From Paractinoplanes aksuensis (GTDB taxonomy: Bacteria; Actinomycetota; Actinomycetes; Mycobacteriales; Micromonosporaceae), in contig NZ_JAMYJR010000018.1 of assembly GCF_024137025.1 (NCBI RefSeq), forward strand, positions 124,001 through 188,000: a DNA stretch of 64,000 nt, given 5' to 3'. The translations under genes and the position numbers were made by a program. Under the pieces are notes generated by a model. It had not been told where the DNA came from. It saw only the letters and a program-made list of their open reading frames with translations, and searched no databases. Numbering within the stretch: position 1 is the stretch's first letter; each line of letters begins with the position of its first letter. Shown piece after piece: positions 1 to 8,653 of this stretch.

Positions 1-662
1 TCGGCCGCGATCAGGGCCGGCTGGAAGCGCTGGCCGACAAGCTGGGCCCCAGCTGCCACGCCGCCCGCTGCGACGTCACGGTCGACGAGGACGTGGCCGC
101 CCTCGGGGCCCGGCTGCATGAGGACCATGGCCGGCTGGACGTGCTCGTGCACAACGCGCACGTCGGCCAGGGCGGCTCCCTGCGCAACGCCAAGCCGTCC
201 GACTACCTGGCCGCGGCCGATCTCGCGCTGGGTGCCCTCCAACGCCTGCTCGACGCGACCCGCGACCTGCTCGAGGCCGCCTCCTCGGACAGCTCGCCGT
301 CGGTCATCACCGTGGCTTCCATGTACGGCGTGGTCAGCCCGAAGCCGCACCTGTACGACAATCCCGAGGCCGGCAACCCGCCCTACTACGGCGCCGTCAA
401 GGCCGGATTGGTGCAACTCACCCGGTACGCGGCGGTCGAACTCGGGCCGGCCGGCATCCGCGTCAACTGCGTGACCCCCGGCCCGTTCCCGGGCGACGGC
501 GGCGACCCGGCCCTGCTGGCCCGCCTCGCCCAGCAAACGCCCATGGGCCGCGTCGGCGACTCGGCCGAGATCGCCACGACGGTGCTTTACCTGGCTTCGC
601 CACGCTCCAGCTACACCACCGGCGCCAACATCGTCGTGGACGGCGGCTGGACCATCTGGTGA
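1..662 (+). CDS. SDR family oxidoreductase, 5' end outside the window
   Basis: C-terminal part of a short-chain dehydrogenase/reductase, a Rossmann-fold NAD(P)H oxidoreductase. The reading frame is open from base 3, so the start lies left of the window and the glycine-rich cofactor motif is not visible. The segment LDVLVHNAHVG stands where classical SDRs have the NNAG motif, here altered to HNAH. The catalytic Ser lies in VASMYG and Tyr/Lys in YYGAVK. PVVDGG-type ending (VVDGGW) is the usual SDR C-terminus. The substrate cannot be read from sequence. Stop is TGA at 660-662, and the next gene converges on it. Confidence 0.85.
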   Translation, partial: GRDQGRLEALADKLGPSCHAARCDVTVDEDVAALGARLHEDHGRLDVLVHNAHVGQGGSLRNAKPSDYLAAADLALGALQRLLDATRDLLEAASSDSSPSVITVASMYGVVSPKPHLYDNPEAGNPPYYGAVKAGLVQLTRYAAVELGPAGIRVNCVTPGPFPGDGGDPALLARLAQQTPMGRVGDSAEIATTVLYLASPRSSYTTGANIVVDGGWTIW

Positions 663-696
663 CCTGATCCGCGTCGACCGCTGCCTGCTCGCCCTT

Positions 697-1566
697 TCAG
701 GCCGCCGCGTTCTTCCGCTCCCGCAGCCGCACGAACACGAGCATGGCGATGTTGACCGCTCCGAGAATCAGCACGGCCGCATCACCGGTGTCGGTCGACC
801 GGTCGATGGAGAACGGCTCCCCGTCCGACATGAGCGTGTTGACGCTGGTGAACAGGACGTTGTTGGCGACGTGGAACGCGACCGGCGCCTCGATCCCACC
901 GCTCATGATCGCCATCAGCCCGGTCGAGGCGCTGATGAACGCGTAGTACCCGAACAACCAGGGATCCGAAGACCCGTGCAGCAGCGCGAACCCGAGGCTC
1001 GACACCACGAGACCGAGCACCAGAGCCGGGCGAACCGCACGCACCCACGACGCGGCGGCCGGCAAAGCGGCGCTGTGGAACATCAACTCCTCACCGAGCG
1101 CCTGCAGCGGCGTGGTCAGCAAAGTCAGCACCAGAATGACGACCGTCGTGCCGGACACCCCGAAAGCGATCCACCCCGGAGAGTCCGGGGCGACCAGCGC
1201 CACCACCCCGATCCCGACGGCCACCAGCACCGCGGCGCCAACCAGATACTCCCCCAGCCGACGCCGGTCGAAGACCCGCGGCGAACTGATCAGCCGACGC
1301 CAGGGCACCCCGGCCAGCCGAGCCAGCAGCAGAATCGCCACCACACCGGCGGCAATGGTGGCCAGGTTCACGGCCAGAAAATTCAACGGCGTCAGGGTCG
1401 CCGACATCGGGTCATCGCTGCCCTCGATGACCCCGACCAGCTGATACCCCAGAACCTGAAACACCAGCAACGCCACCGGCGGCACAAGAACGACCAGAAG
1501 CGGCTTCCACCAGCTCATACGCAGATGCGCGCCAAAGGGCCGCGCATCGTCAGGGACTGCGCCCAT
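697..1566 (-). CDS. CPBP family intramembrane glutamic endopeptidase
   Basis: Membrane protein of about 289 residues with roughly eight hydrophobic segments, of the CPBP/Abi (Rce1-like) family. Motif 1 reads EELMFHS, where most members have EExxxR, so the Arg position is His. Motif 2 is FALLHG and motif 3 is HVANN (HxxxN), so the Glu/His catalytic set is otherwise present. The ATG at 1566 is chosen because AAGGA lies 7 bases before it; a TTG at 1593 in the same frame lacks this. Family members cleave substrates within the membrane or act in bacteriocin immunity; the substrate here is unknown. It stands alone, converging with the SDR gene. Confidence 0.8.
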   Translation of the reverse strand: MGAVPDDARPFGAHLRMSWWKPLLVVLVPPVALLVFQVLGYQLVGVIEGSDDPMSATLTPLNFLAVNLATIAAGVVAILLLARLAGVPWRRLISSPRVFDRRRLGEYLVGAAVLVAVGIGVVALVAPDSPGWIAFGVSGTTVVILVLTLLTTPLQALGEELMFHSAALPAAASWVRAVRPALVLGLVVSSLGFALLHGSSDPWLFGYYAFISASTGLMAIMSGGIEAPVAFHVANNVLFTSVNTLMSDGEPFSIDRSTDTGDAAVLILGAVNIAMLVFVRLRERKNAAA

Positions 1567-1684
1567 CAAGATTTCCTTAGGACTCGAGGACAATGCCTCG
1601 CGAGTGGAAACCCTGTTCCCAGGCCAGGGTCAAGCGGCTCAGCTGACTCCCACGATCCGAAGGTGCCCTTCACACTCAATAGGT

Positions 1685-1907
1685 CGCAACGCGGGCTTCA
1701 GGACACTCGACCCGAGCAACCACCCACCACCCACCACCCACCAACCGCAACAGACCGCAACGCGGGGCTTCAGGGCACTCGACCCGAGCAACCACCCACC
1801 ACCCGCAACAGACCGCAACGCGGGGCTTCAGGGGCACTCGGCCCGAGCAACCACCCACCAACCGCAACAGACCGCAACGCGGGGTTTCAGGGGGCTCGGC
1901 CCCCTGA
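1685..1907. repeat. Degenerate tandem direct repeat, four copies
   Basis: Four imperfect copies begin with CGCAACGCGGG(G)CTTCAGG at 1685, 1756, 1814 and 1873 (spacing 71, 58 and 59). Each continues with a CACTCG-CCCGAGC core and a CCACCCACC-rich tail. The last copy has become a clean stem-loop at 1887-1907 (TCAGGGGG, loop CTCGG, CCCCCTGA). The array fills the space between tRNA-Ala and the CPBP gene. No ORF through it looks real, because frame use follows the repeat. Confidence 0.8.
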
Positions 1908-1930
1908 GCAGAAATGCGAAACGGCCCCCG

Positions 1931-1949
1931 GTTCGCGCTTACCGCGAAC
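1931..1949 (-). terminator. Possible hairpin terminator after tRNA-Ala
   Basis: Stem GTTCGCG / CGCGAAC with a five-base loop, lying 16 bases past the 3' end of the leftward tRNA gene. There is no clear T run, so its function as a terminator is inferred from position. Confidence 0.4.
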
Positions 1950-1965
1950 AGAGAGCCGCCAGACG

Positions 1966-2039
1966 TGGAGCTGTGGGGATTTGAACCCCAGACCCCCTCG
2001 ATGCGAACGAGGTGCGCTACCAGACTGCGCCACAGCCCC
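1966..2039 (-). tRNA. tRNA-Ala (anticodon CGC)
   Basis: On the minus strand the acceptor arms GGGGCTG and CAGCTCC pair fully, including the G3:U70 wobble that is the alanine identity element. The anticodon stem CCTCG/CGAGG encloses the loop TTCGCAT, giving anticodon CGC, which reads GCG codons. The T arm is GTGGGGATTTGAACCCC on the plus strand, i.e. GGTTCAAATCC on the tRNA. The discriminator is A. CCA is not encoded. Confidence 0.95.
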
Positions 2040-2118
2040 TTACCAGCCCTCGGACAGCTGTCCGGGGAACCGCAGCAAGGCTAACAGGTTGTCAGCCATC
2101 GCCGCGAACCGACCCCTC

Positions 2119-2847
2119 TTATGCCGTGTGGTGTCGGCCGCCCGCCTCGTAGGCACGGCCGCGCAGGCCGCCCACCCGGCGGTAGTACACCGACGGCGCG
2201 GCAGCGGGCGGCTCGTCGCGGTCGAGGCCCATCGCCGTACGCCGGGCCGCCTCCCTCTGGGCCGCCAGCTGCTTCTGCTTCTCGCGGCGGTCGCGCGCCC
2301 GCCGGGCCTGTTCGCGGCGGACCATCGCCTGCTGGGCGGCCAGCCACGCCGCCTCGCGGGCCTCGACGCGGCGCCGGCGGCGGTCGGCCAGGGCTCGGTT
2401 GCGCAGGTGGACCAGGTCGAAGGCCAGCAGCATGCCGGTGACGGCGAAGCCGATCCAGAAGCCGGGGCCGACCGCGGCCACGCCGACCAGCTCGATGATG
2501 TTGAGCAGCAGCAGGGCCGCGAAGACCCGGCGCCGGCGGACGACCGCGGGGGTGTGCCGGCGTTGCGGCGCCCGGCGGACGGGGCGGCGACCCGGCGTGA
2601 CCAGACGCAATCGGCGCTGCTGCTTCGGCAGAGCCGGAGAGACCGTAACCGTGACCAGCCGTCCGGGGTTGATCGGTCGGCGTCCGGGCACAGTGCGTCG
2701 ACGGCGGTGGCGCTGCAGCACCCTCGCCGTGGACGACGCCCGCTCCGCGGCGAGCCGCTCGGTGGCGTCGTACCGGCGAACGAGCGCCGGCGCGAGGGCG
2801 AGCAGTCCGGCCGCGGCGAGGACGGCGAGGAGCACCGAGGTCGGCAC
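2119..2847 (-). CDS. glpR: GlpR-like membrane protein (receptor of gephyrin-like Glp)
   Basis: Protein of about 242 residues with an N-terminal membrane segment (residues 3-22), a basic linker, and two further hydrophobic segments around residues 105-148 (VFAALLLLNIIELVG... and FWIGFAVTGMLLAFDLV). A long Arg/Ala-rich, probably helical tail follows and ends near SVYYRRVGG. This layout and the gene order galU-glp-rimJ-glpR match the corynebacterial locus, where GlpR is the membrane partner of the MoeA-like Glp in SepF/FtsZ-linked cell division. The GTG at 2847 has GGAGG 7 bases upstream; a GTG at 2853 is possible. The name rests on synteny plus topology, not on alignment. Confidence 0.7.
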   Translation of the reverse strand: MPTSVLLAVLAAAGLLALAPALVRRYDATERLAAERASSTARVLQRHRRRRTVPGRRPINPGRLVTVTVSPALPKQQRRLRLVTPGRRPVRRAPQRRHTPAVVRRRRVFAALLLLNIIELVGVAAVGPGFWIGFAVTGMLLAFDLVHLRNRALADRRRRRVEAREAAWLAAQQAMVRREQARRARDRREKQKQLAAQREAARRTAMGLDRDEPPAAAPSVYYRRVGGLRGRAYEAGGRHHTA

Positions 2848-3001
2848 CCTCACCCCTCCCGTCAGCTACGGGCGGTCCGCTTTACACGTCTCCGGTGGCG
2901 GACCGCAAGACCCAATCTCCCCGAGGCTACGGGCGCGAGCTGCGGAAACACGCTCGACGCGCCGGGCGTGTCGGGGTTGAGGATCAATAGGCACACGGGG
3001 G

Positions 3002-3622
3002 TCAGGCCCGGACGCGGCGCCAGCGGGCCATCAGGCCGCCTTCGGCCGCGATCTCCTCGCTGGTCAGGGCATATCCAAGATGATCACGCCAGGTGCCGTC
3101 GATGTGCATGTAGCGCTGGTGGTACGCCTCCTCGCGGAAGCCCAGCTTCTCGACCACGCGACGGGACGGGTGGTTCTCGGGGCGGATGTTGACCTCGATG
3201 CGGTGCAGCCCACCGGGGCCGAACGCGTGGTCGACGGCGAGCGCCAGCGCCGTCGGGATCACGCCGCGGCCGGCGGCCCGATGGTCGACCCAGTATCCGG
3301 CGTACGCGGAACTGAAGGCTCTTCGCACGATGTTGCCGAGGTTGAGATGGCCGACCAGCCGATCCTCGTAGAGGACCGCGAACGGCATGCTCTCGCCTTT
3401 ACGGGCGGCCCGGCGCATGTCTTGATAGACGTAGCCGTAGGCCCGGGTCGAGTTCATCTCGGACCACGGGCCGGGTGGGGCCGACTCCCAGGGGGCGAGC
3501 CACTTCTGGTTGGCGATGCGCACCTCGGACCAGGCCCGGCCGTCGCTGCGTTTGTAGGGTCGCAACACCACCGGACCGTCCGCCAGCACGGCGGGCCATC
3601 CGGGTGTGGACCCCAGCATCAT
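3002..3622 (-). CDS. GNAT acetyltransferase, RimJ/RimL type
   Basis: A 206-residue GCN5-related N-acetyltransferase with the RimJ-like pattern: an N-terminal GPVVLRPYKRSDGRAW strand-helix, a central VGHLNLGNI strand and an acetyl-CoA loop region around YWVDHRAAGRGVIPTAL. It also carries the motif B segment RRVVEKLGFREEAYHQRYMH. Such enzymes acetylate protein N-termini or small amines using acetyl-CoA. The start codon overlaps the glp stop by four bases (ATGA), so translation is probably coupled. It keeps the galU-glp-rimJ-glpR order known from Corynebacteriales. Its substrate is unknown. Confidence 0.85.
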   Translation of the reverse strand: MMLGSTPGWPAVLADGPVVLRPYKRSDGRAWSEVRIANQKWLAPWESAPPGPWSEMNSTRAYGYVYQDMRRAARKGESMPFAVLYEDRLVGHLNLGNIVRRAFSSAYAGYWVDHRAAGRGVIPTALALAVDHAFGPGGLHRIEVNIRPENHPSRRVVEKLGFREEAYHQRYMHIDGTWRDHLGYALTSEEIAAEGGLMARWRRVRA

Positions 3623-4926
3623 CGCCTCCGGTCGAGTAACAGCACGTCAACGGTCGAGCCGGCGGCTGCCGTGGTGACCCGTTCGCCGAGCACCAGCAGT
3701 CCGTTGGCCTCGGCCAAACCGGAGAGAGTGTACGGCCCACCGGCCAGCGGTTGCACCGTATGTCCGCCGCCGCGCCGCTCGGCCACGTGGGCGGGCCGGA
3801 ATTCGCGCAGCCCGCCGGGGGACGACACGGTTTCGAGCAGGTGGGCCTTGACGCTTTTGCGGAAGACCGGTTCGGCCCCGGCCAGCAGCTGGATGACCGG
3901 GCGGGCGAGCACCTCGAAGCCGATCAGCGCGGCCCCGGGCTCGCCGGGCAGGCACACGACCGGCACCTCTTCGCCCCCGACCGTACCGAAGCCCAGGGTG
4001 GCGCCGGGGCAGAGCGCGACGTCGGTGAATTCGACGACGCCGCGGCCGGGGTCGCGGCGCGAGAGCACCCGGCGCAGCATGTCGCCAGGGCCGGTGCCGG
4101 TGCCACCGGTGGTGATGATCAGGTCGGCCCGCAGCGTCTGGTCCTCGAGCAGGCCACGCAGGCCCTCGGGGTCGTCGTCGCAGATTCCTATTCGGTACGC
4201 CAGGGCGCCCGCCTCGACCGCGGCCGCGGTCAGCGCGTGCGAGTTGGCGTCGACGACCTGCCCGGGCTGGCTGGGCCGGCCCACGTCGACCAGTTCGTCG
4301 CCGGTGGCCACGACCACGACGCGGGGGCTGGGCCGGACGACGACGTGACCGATGCCCGAGGCGGCGAACGTGGCCACCATGGGCGGCGTGACGTAGGCCC
4401 CGGCCGGCGCCAGCACCTGCCCGGCCGCGATCTCGTCACCGGCCCGGCGTACGCCCGATCCCCGCTTCGGCGCGTGCAGGATCTCGACCGCGGCCATGCC
4501 CTGGTCGGTCCAGTGCACGGGCACGACCACGTCGGCGCCGATCGGCAGCGGCGCGCCCGCGGCCACCGAGAAGCACGTTCCTGGGTTGAGCCGCACCGGC
4601 CGCCAGCTGGCCGCGCCGAGGTCGCCGACCACGTTGAGCCGCACCGGCCGCCCGCCCTCGAACCGCCCGAAGGACGGGTGCGAGCCGACCCGCCCGGCGC
4701 CGGAGAGGTCTTCCCAGCGGGCCGCGTAGCCGTCGATCGCGGCCTGGTCGAAGGCCGGGAACGGGTGCGGCGCCAGCACGTCGTTGGCCAGCACGTTGCC
4801 GTGGGCCTGGGTCAGGTCGAGGTCGAGCGGAGGCAGCGCCCGGAGCCTGCGCAGCACGCTGCCCAGGTATTCGGCGAGAGGCTTCAGCTCGTTGGCGGCC
4901 GCCTCGGCATCGGCCGTGGCCGTCAT
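3619..4926 (-). CDS. glp: Gephyrin-like molybdotransferase Glp (MoeA family)
   Basis: A 435-residue MoeA/gephyrin-E-fold protein. N-terminal linker and domains I/II (about 1-185) include PFPAFDQAAIDGYA, the usual MoeA entry motif. The MoCF domain (about 195-345) carries VVVVATGDELVDVG and TTGGTGTGPGDM. The C-terminal domain follows. The usual LPGNP motif is CLPGEPGAA here, with Asn replaced by Glu, which may weaken molybdopterin transfer. In Corynebacterium the equivalent Glp binds SepF and FtsZ and the membrane protein GlpR, and the full gene set is conserved here. The start overlaps the galU stop (ATGA). A true MoeA role cannot be excluded, since no other moaA-type genes are in view. Confidence 0.85.
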   Translation of the reverse strand: MTATADAEAAANELKPLAEYLGSVLRRLRALPPLDLDLTQAHGNVLANDVLAPHPFPAFDQAAIDGYAARWEDLSGAGRVGSHPSFGRFEGGRPVRLNVVGDLGAASWRPVRLNPGTCFSVAAGAPLPIGADVVVPVHWTDQGMAAVEILHAPKRGSGVRRAGDEIAAGQVLAPAGAYVTPPMVATFAASGIGHVVVRPSPRVVVVATGDELVDVGRPSQPGQVVDANSHALTAAAVEAGALAYRIGICDDDPEGLRGLLEDQTLRADLIITTGGTGTGPGDMLRRVLSRRDPGRGVVEFTDVALCPGATLGFGTVGGEEVPVVCLPGEPGAALIGFEVLARPVIQLLAGAEPVFRKSVKAHLLETVSSPGGLREFRPAHVAERRGGGHTVQPLAGGPYTLSGLAEANGLLVLGERVTTAAAGSTVDVLLLDRRR

Positions 4927-5840
4927 CCCCTCGCACCGCCGGCGACGAACTCGGCCAGCCAGCTCCGGAACTCCTCGCCCAAGTCGTCGCGCTCGGCCGC
5001 CAGCATGACGACGGTCTGCAGGTAGCCCAGCGGCATGCCGGTGTCGTAGCGGTGGCCGCCGTAGATGATGGCGTGCACGGGAACGCCGTCGGCCAGCAGT
5101 TGCGCCATCGCGTCGGTCAGCTGGATCTCGCCGCCGCGGCCAGGCTTGGTGTTCTTGATGGCCTCGAAGATGCTCGCCGGCAGGATGTAGCGGCCCAGGA
5201 CGGCCAGGTTGCTCGGTGCGTCCTCGGGGTCGGGCTTCTCGACCAGGCCGGTGACCTCGACCACGCCGTCGTCCGACGGGGTGACCGCGGCGATGCCGTA
5301 GCGCGACGTCTCCTCGGGCTTGACCTCGCCCAGGGCCAGAACAATTCCCCCCGTACGGGCCTGAAGCTCGATCATGGCGGGCAGCAGCGGCTTGTCCGGC
5401 TCGACGAACTCGTCGCCCAGCAGCACCGCGAACGGCTGGTCGCCGATGTGCGCGGCGGCGGTGCCGACGGCGTGCCCCAGGCCCAGCGCTTCGCCCTGAC
5501 GGACGGTGTAGATGTCGGCCAGCTCGCTCGTGCGGCGCACGGCGGCGAGCCGCTCGAGGTCGCCCTTCTTCTCGAGCCTGTCCTCGACGTCGGGCCGGCG
5601 GTCGAAGTGGTCGACCATCGACGTCTTGCCCCGGCCGGTGACCAGCAGGACGTCAGTGAGGCCGGCGGCGGCCGCTTCCTCGACGATGTACTGCAGCACG
5701 GGCCGGTCGACGATCGGCAGCAGTTCCTTGGGCACAGCCTTGGTGGCGGGCAGGAACCGGGTCGCCAGGCCGGCGGCTGGGATGACAGCCTTCACCGCCC
5801 GGCGGCCGGACTCTTGCTCGTTCGAGGTCATCAAGGTCAC
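4923..5840 (-). CDS. galU: UTP-glucose-1-phosphate uridylyltransferase
   Basis: A 305-residue nucleotidyltransferase making UDP-glucose from UTP and glucose-1-phosphate for cell-envelope and polysaccharide synthesis. The N-terminal nucleotide loop reads PAAGLATRFLPATKAVPKE, followed by IVDRPVLQYIVEEA. Further family motifs are LGLGHAV, LLGDEFV and GLVEKPDP, and the C-terminal GHRYDTGMPLGYLQ. Full family length. The GTG at 5840 has GAAGG upstream, and an in-frame ATG at 5831 is an alternative. First gene of the galU-glp-rimJ-glpR run. Confidence 0.95.
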   Translation of the reverse strand: MTLMTSNEQESGRRAVKAVIPAAGLATRFLPATKAVPKELLPIVDRPVLQYIVEEAAAAGLTDVLLVTGRGKTSMVDHFDRRPDVEDRLEKKGDLERLAAVRRTSELADIYTVRQGEALGLGHAVGTAAAHIGDQPFAVLLGDEFVEPDKPLLPAMIELQARTGGIVLALGEVKPEETSRYGIAAVTPSDDGVVEVTGLVEKPDPEDAPSNLAVLGRYILPASIFEAIKNTKPGRGGEIQLTDAMAQLLADGVPVHAIIYGGHRYDTGMPLGYLQTVVMLAAERDDLGEEFRSWLAEFVAGGARG

Positions 5841-5879
5841 CGCACCTTCGCTCAGTCGTGCCCGTGGTATGCCGCGAGA

Positions 5880-7862
5880 CTAGCGGCCACGACGGTGTTG
5901 CGGCGGTCGTGGCCCGCTGGGCACCGCCGTTGTCGGATCAAAATCTCCATCTTGATCGCCTGGTGAAACCCCTGACTTCGTCACATCCGCGGGCTCGGCC
6001 AACCGATATGTGTCGCGTCCGGCGTTTTTGGCCGCGTACAGCGCCCGGTCGGCCGCCCCGAGCACCTGCGGCGAATTCTCGCCGTGCTCCGGATAGACCG
6101 CCACTCCGATGGACACGCTGATCGGCACCGGGATGCCGTCCACGATCACCGGGCGTTCCCGGACCGCCGCGCCCAGCCGTTCGGCGACGATCGCCCCGCC
6201 GTACGCGTCGGTCTCGGGCAGCAACACTACGAACTCCTCGCCACCCTGGCGGAAGGCCACGTCGACCTCGCGCAGACCGACCCGGATGCGCCGCGCGAAC
6301 TCGCCCAGCACGGCGTCGCCGGCGGCGTGCCCGTACGTGTCGTTGACGTCCTTGAAGTGGTCGAGGTCGAGCACCAGCACCGCGAGCATGCGCCCGAAGC
6401 GGCTGGCCCGCTCCACTTCCCGGCGCAGCGATTCGCGCAGGTAGCGGTAGTTCCAGAGGCCGGTCAGGGGGTCGGTCAGCGAGAGCCGCTGGGCCTCCTC
6501 GTGCATGCGGACGTTGTGCACGGCCACCCCGGCCTGCCCGGCGAACGTCCGCAGCGTGCTCAGGTCGGAGTCGTCGAACGTGTCGCCGCCGACCCGGTCG
6601 TAGAGGGCCAGCACGCCCAGCGTCTCGGGGAACGGGGCCGGATCGCCCGGTTCTTCGGGCACGCCCGGCGCACAGATGGGCACCGCCACATAGGTGCGGC
6701 AGGGCGGTTCGGACGAGGCGAGTTCGCCCCGGCCCCGGCGGGGTTCCCCGGTCGCGGCGACGCCGCCGAGAACCCCCTCGCCCAGCGGCAGGCGCTGCTG
6801 CGGCAACTCGGCCTCGGGCACGTCCCAGCGTCCGGCCAGGCCCAGCCCGCACTGCGCGACCAGCTGGCCCGACGAGTGGTCGATCAGCAGCACCAGGCCG
6901 GCCCGGGCGCCGGTCGCGGCCAGCGCCGTGCGCAGGATGACCTGCAGGATGCGGTGCAGGTCGTGCGTACTGGACAGGGTCTCGCCGAGGATCGCCAGGT
7001 GTCCCCGCAGCTGGTCGCGGCTGGCCGTCAGGGCCTGCACGTAGGCCTGCAGCTCGCGGGTCATCCGGTTGAAGGTGGCGGCCAGCCGGCCCAGCTCGTC
7101 GGGGTGCGGGATGGGGACGCGGGTGTCGAGCTCGCCGTCGGCCACCCGGTCGGCGGCCCAGGCCAGCTCGCCCAGGGGCCGGGTGGTGGAGTGGGCCAGC
7201 CGGCGCGCCACCAGCACCGCGGCCAGGGCGACGGCCAGCACGACGGCCGGGAGGACGGCGTACAGGAAAGCGGGTTGGTGTGATGGCACGGTGACCGTGA
7301 GGAAGAGGGGCTGGCCGGGCTGAGGGGTCAGGCGCCGGCCCTCGTCGGCGGGCTGCTCGGGCGACGTGAAGGTGACCTCGGCGCCGGCCGCCGCGGCGAG
7401 CCGGGTCATGAAGTCGTGGTCGGTGGCCTGGGCCGCGACGACGGTGAGGTCGCCGGTGACGGCCCGGGCGGCCACGGCGTTCGAGCTCTGGCCGGCGACC
7501 TCGGTGGCCGGGGTCGCGCAGTCCTGCCAGCCGTCGAGCTCGTCGGTGGCGCCGGGTGGACGGGGCGGCGGCGTGGTCGCGACGATCCTGATGTCGGTGG
7601 CCAGACCGCGGGCGATGAGCTGGCCGACCACGTCCCAGCGGGCGTCCGGCGGCACCACGGCCACCGCGTCGGCCGCGGCCTGCAGCTGGCGGCAGGTGGC
7701 GGCCAGGCCCGTGCGTACTGTCGTGGCGGCGTGGTCGAGCCGCTCGGCCGTCCGGTCCCGGCTCACCGTGGCGACAGTGACGGCGACAAAGATGGACCCG
7801 AGCAAGACCGGACCGAGAACGACCACCAGGAACGCAGTGGTGAGCCGGCCACGTAGCGTCAC
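5880..7862 (-). CDS. Membrane GAF-GGDEF diguanylate cyclase
   Basis: About 660 residues. TM1 is near residues 8-31, with an extracellular sensor region to about 200, TM2 near 205-225 and a HAMP linker about 228-280. A GAF domain covers about 300-470 and a C-terminal GGDEF domain about 480-640. The active-site signature is GGEEF, and an RxxD product-inhibition site (REVD) lies five residues before it, so an active, feedback-inhibited c-di-GMP synthase is expected. The GTG at 7862 has GGGAGG four bases upstream. The same frame is open to 8039 but that would run into the divergent folate gene. In streptomycetes c-di-GMP controls development through BldD; a link here is inference. Confidence 0.9.
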   Translation of the reverse strand: MTLRGRLTTAFLVVVLGPVLLGSIFVAVTVATVSRDRTAERLDHAATTVRTGLAATCRQLQAAADAVAVVPPDARWDVVGQLIARGLATDIRIVATTPPPRPPGATDELDGWQDCATPATEVAGQSSNAVAARAVTGDLTVVAAQATDHDFMTRLAAAAGAEVTFTSPEQPADEGRRLTPQPGQPLFLTVTVPSHQPAFLYAVLPAVVLAVALAAVLVARRLAHSTTRPLGELAWAADRVADGELDTRVPIPHPDELGRLAATFNRMTRELQAYVQALTASRDQLRGHLAILGETLSSTHDLHRILQVILRTALAATGARAGLVLLIDHSSGQLVAQCGLGLAGRWDVPEAELPQQRLPLGEGVLGGVAATGEPRRGRGELASSEPPCRTYVAVPICAPGVPEEPGDPAPFPETLGVLALYDRVGGDTFDDSDLSTLRTFAGQAGVAVHNVRMHEEAQRLSLTDPLTGLWNYRYLRESLRREVERASRFGRMLAVLVLDLDHFKDVNDTYGHAAGDAVLGEFARRIRVGLREVDVAFRQGGEEFVVLLPETDAYGGAIVAERLGAAVRERPVIVDGIPVPISVSIGVAVYPEHGENSPQVLGAADRALYAAKNAGRDTYRLAEPADVTKSGVSPGDQDGDFDPTTAVPSGPRPPQHRRGR

Positions 7863-7944
7863 GCATCCTCCCGGCTGTGGCCCTCTTTGGAGCGATGCTG
7901 ACATAGTGTGCACCGTTTGCCGCTTTTCACAAGGGGGGTGTTGC

Positions 7945-8556
7945 ATGTCCGATTCAACCCGTGACGCGGAAGGATCTCGGTCGGTCAAGATCGCGCTCCG
8001 CAATCGGCTCCTCACTTCCCGTCGCTCTCTGACGTCCAACGAGTTAGCGGCGGCGGCCGCACAGGTTCAACGGCAAACCCTTTCCCTCGTACGTCGTGAG
8101 GGGGCGGCCGTGGTGGCCGCGTACGTGCCCATCGGGTCCGAGCCGGGCGGGCCGGGGCTGGTGGAGGCGCTCGCCGCTCAGGTCCGCGTGCTGCTGCCCG
8201 TCCTGCAACCCGACGGCGACCTGGACTGGGCTGCCTTTTCGTCGCTCGTCGCGGGGCCGCGTGGCCTGCTCGAACCGGTCGGGCCGCGGCTCGGGGCGGC
8301 GGCGATCACCACCGCCGACCTCGTGCTGGTGCCGGGGCTGGCCGTGGATCGCTCCGGTGTCCGGATGGGCCGCGGCGGTGGCTCGTACGACCGGGCGCTC
8401 TCGCGGCTGCCGGCCTCGGGCGGCCCGTTGGTGGTCGCGCTGCTGCACGACGGCGAACTGGTCGACACGGTGCCGGCCGAGCCGCACGACCGCCCGGTTC
8501 AGGCGGTAATCACCCCGGGCGGGGGCCTGACCGTTTTTGCCGATCGGCCGGTGTGA
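7945..8556 (+). CDS. 5-formyltetrahydrofolate cyclo-ligase
   Basis: A 203-residue MTHFS-family enzyme converting 5-formyl-THF to 5,10-methenyl-THF with ATP in one-carbon metabolism. The N-terminal KIALRNRLLTSRRSL segment holds the basic nucleotide-binding region. The family signature LVPGLAVDRSGVRMGRGGG..YDR is intact near residues 130-152. A strong Shine-Dalgarno AGGGGGG precedes the ATG at 7945. It is transcribed away from the diguanylate cyclase across an 82-bp divergent gap. Confidence 0.92.
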   Translation: MSDSTRDAEGSRSVKIALRNRLLTSRRSLTSNELAAAAAQVQRQTLSLVRREGAAVVAAYVPIGSEPGGPGLVEALAAQVRVLLPVLQPDGDLDWAAFSSLVAGPRGLLEPVGPRLGAAAITTADLVLVPGLAVDRSGVRMGRGGGSYDRALSRLPASGGPLVVALLHDGELVDTVPAEPHDRPVQAVITPGGGLTVFADRPV

Positions 8557-8653
8557 GCGCTCAGACGCCGGTCCGAGTGGACGAAATGACCTCCGATGGC
8601 GCAACATTGGCACTCGGAACTGGCGAGTGCCAGCCGACAGATCCGGAGGAGCC

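Noticed and set aside
1685..1907. Possible CRISPR array
   Set aside because: The spacing between copies is filled with related low-complexity sequence, not unique spacers, and no cas gene is present.
871..3192. 773-codon ORF on the plus strand
   Set aside because: It crosses the tRNA gene, the repeat and two real minus-strand genes. Its Arg/Gln/Gly-rich translation has no motif, as expected for an antisense shadow in high-GC DNA.
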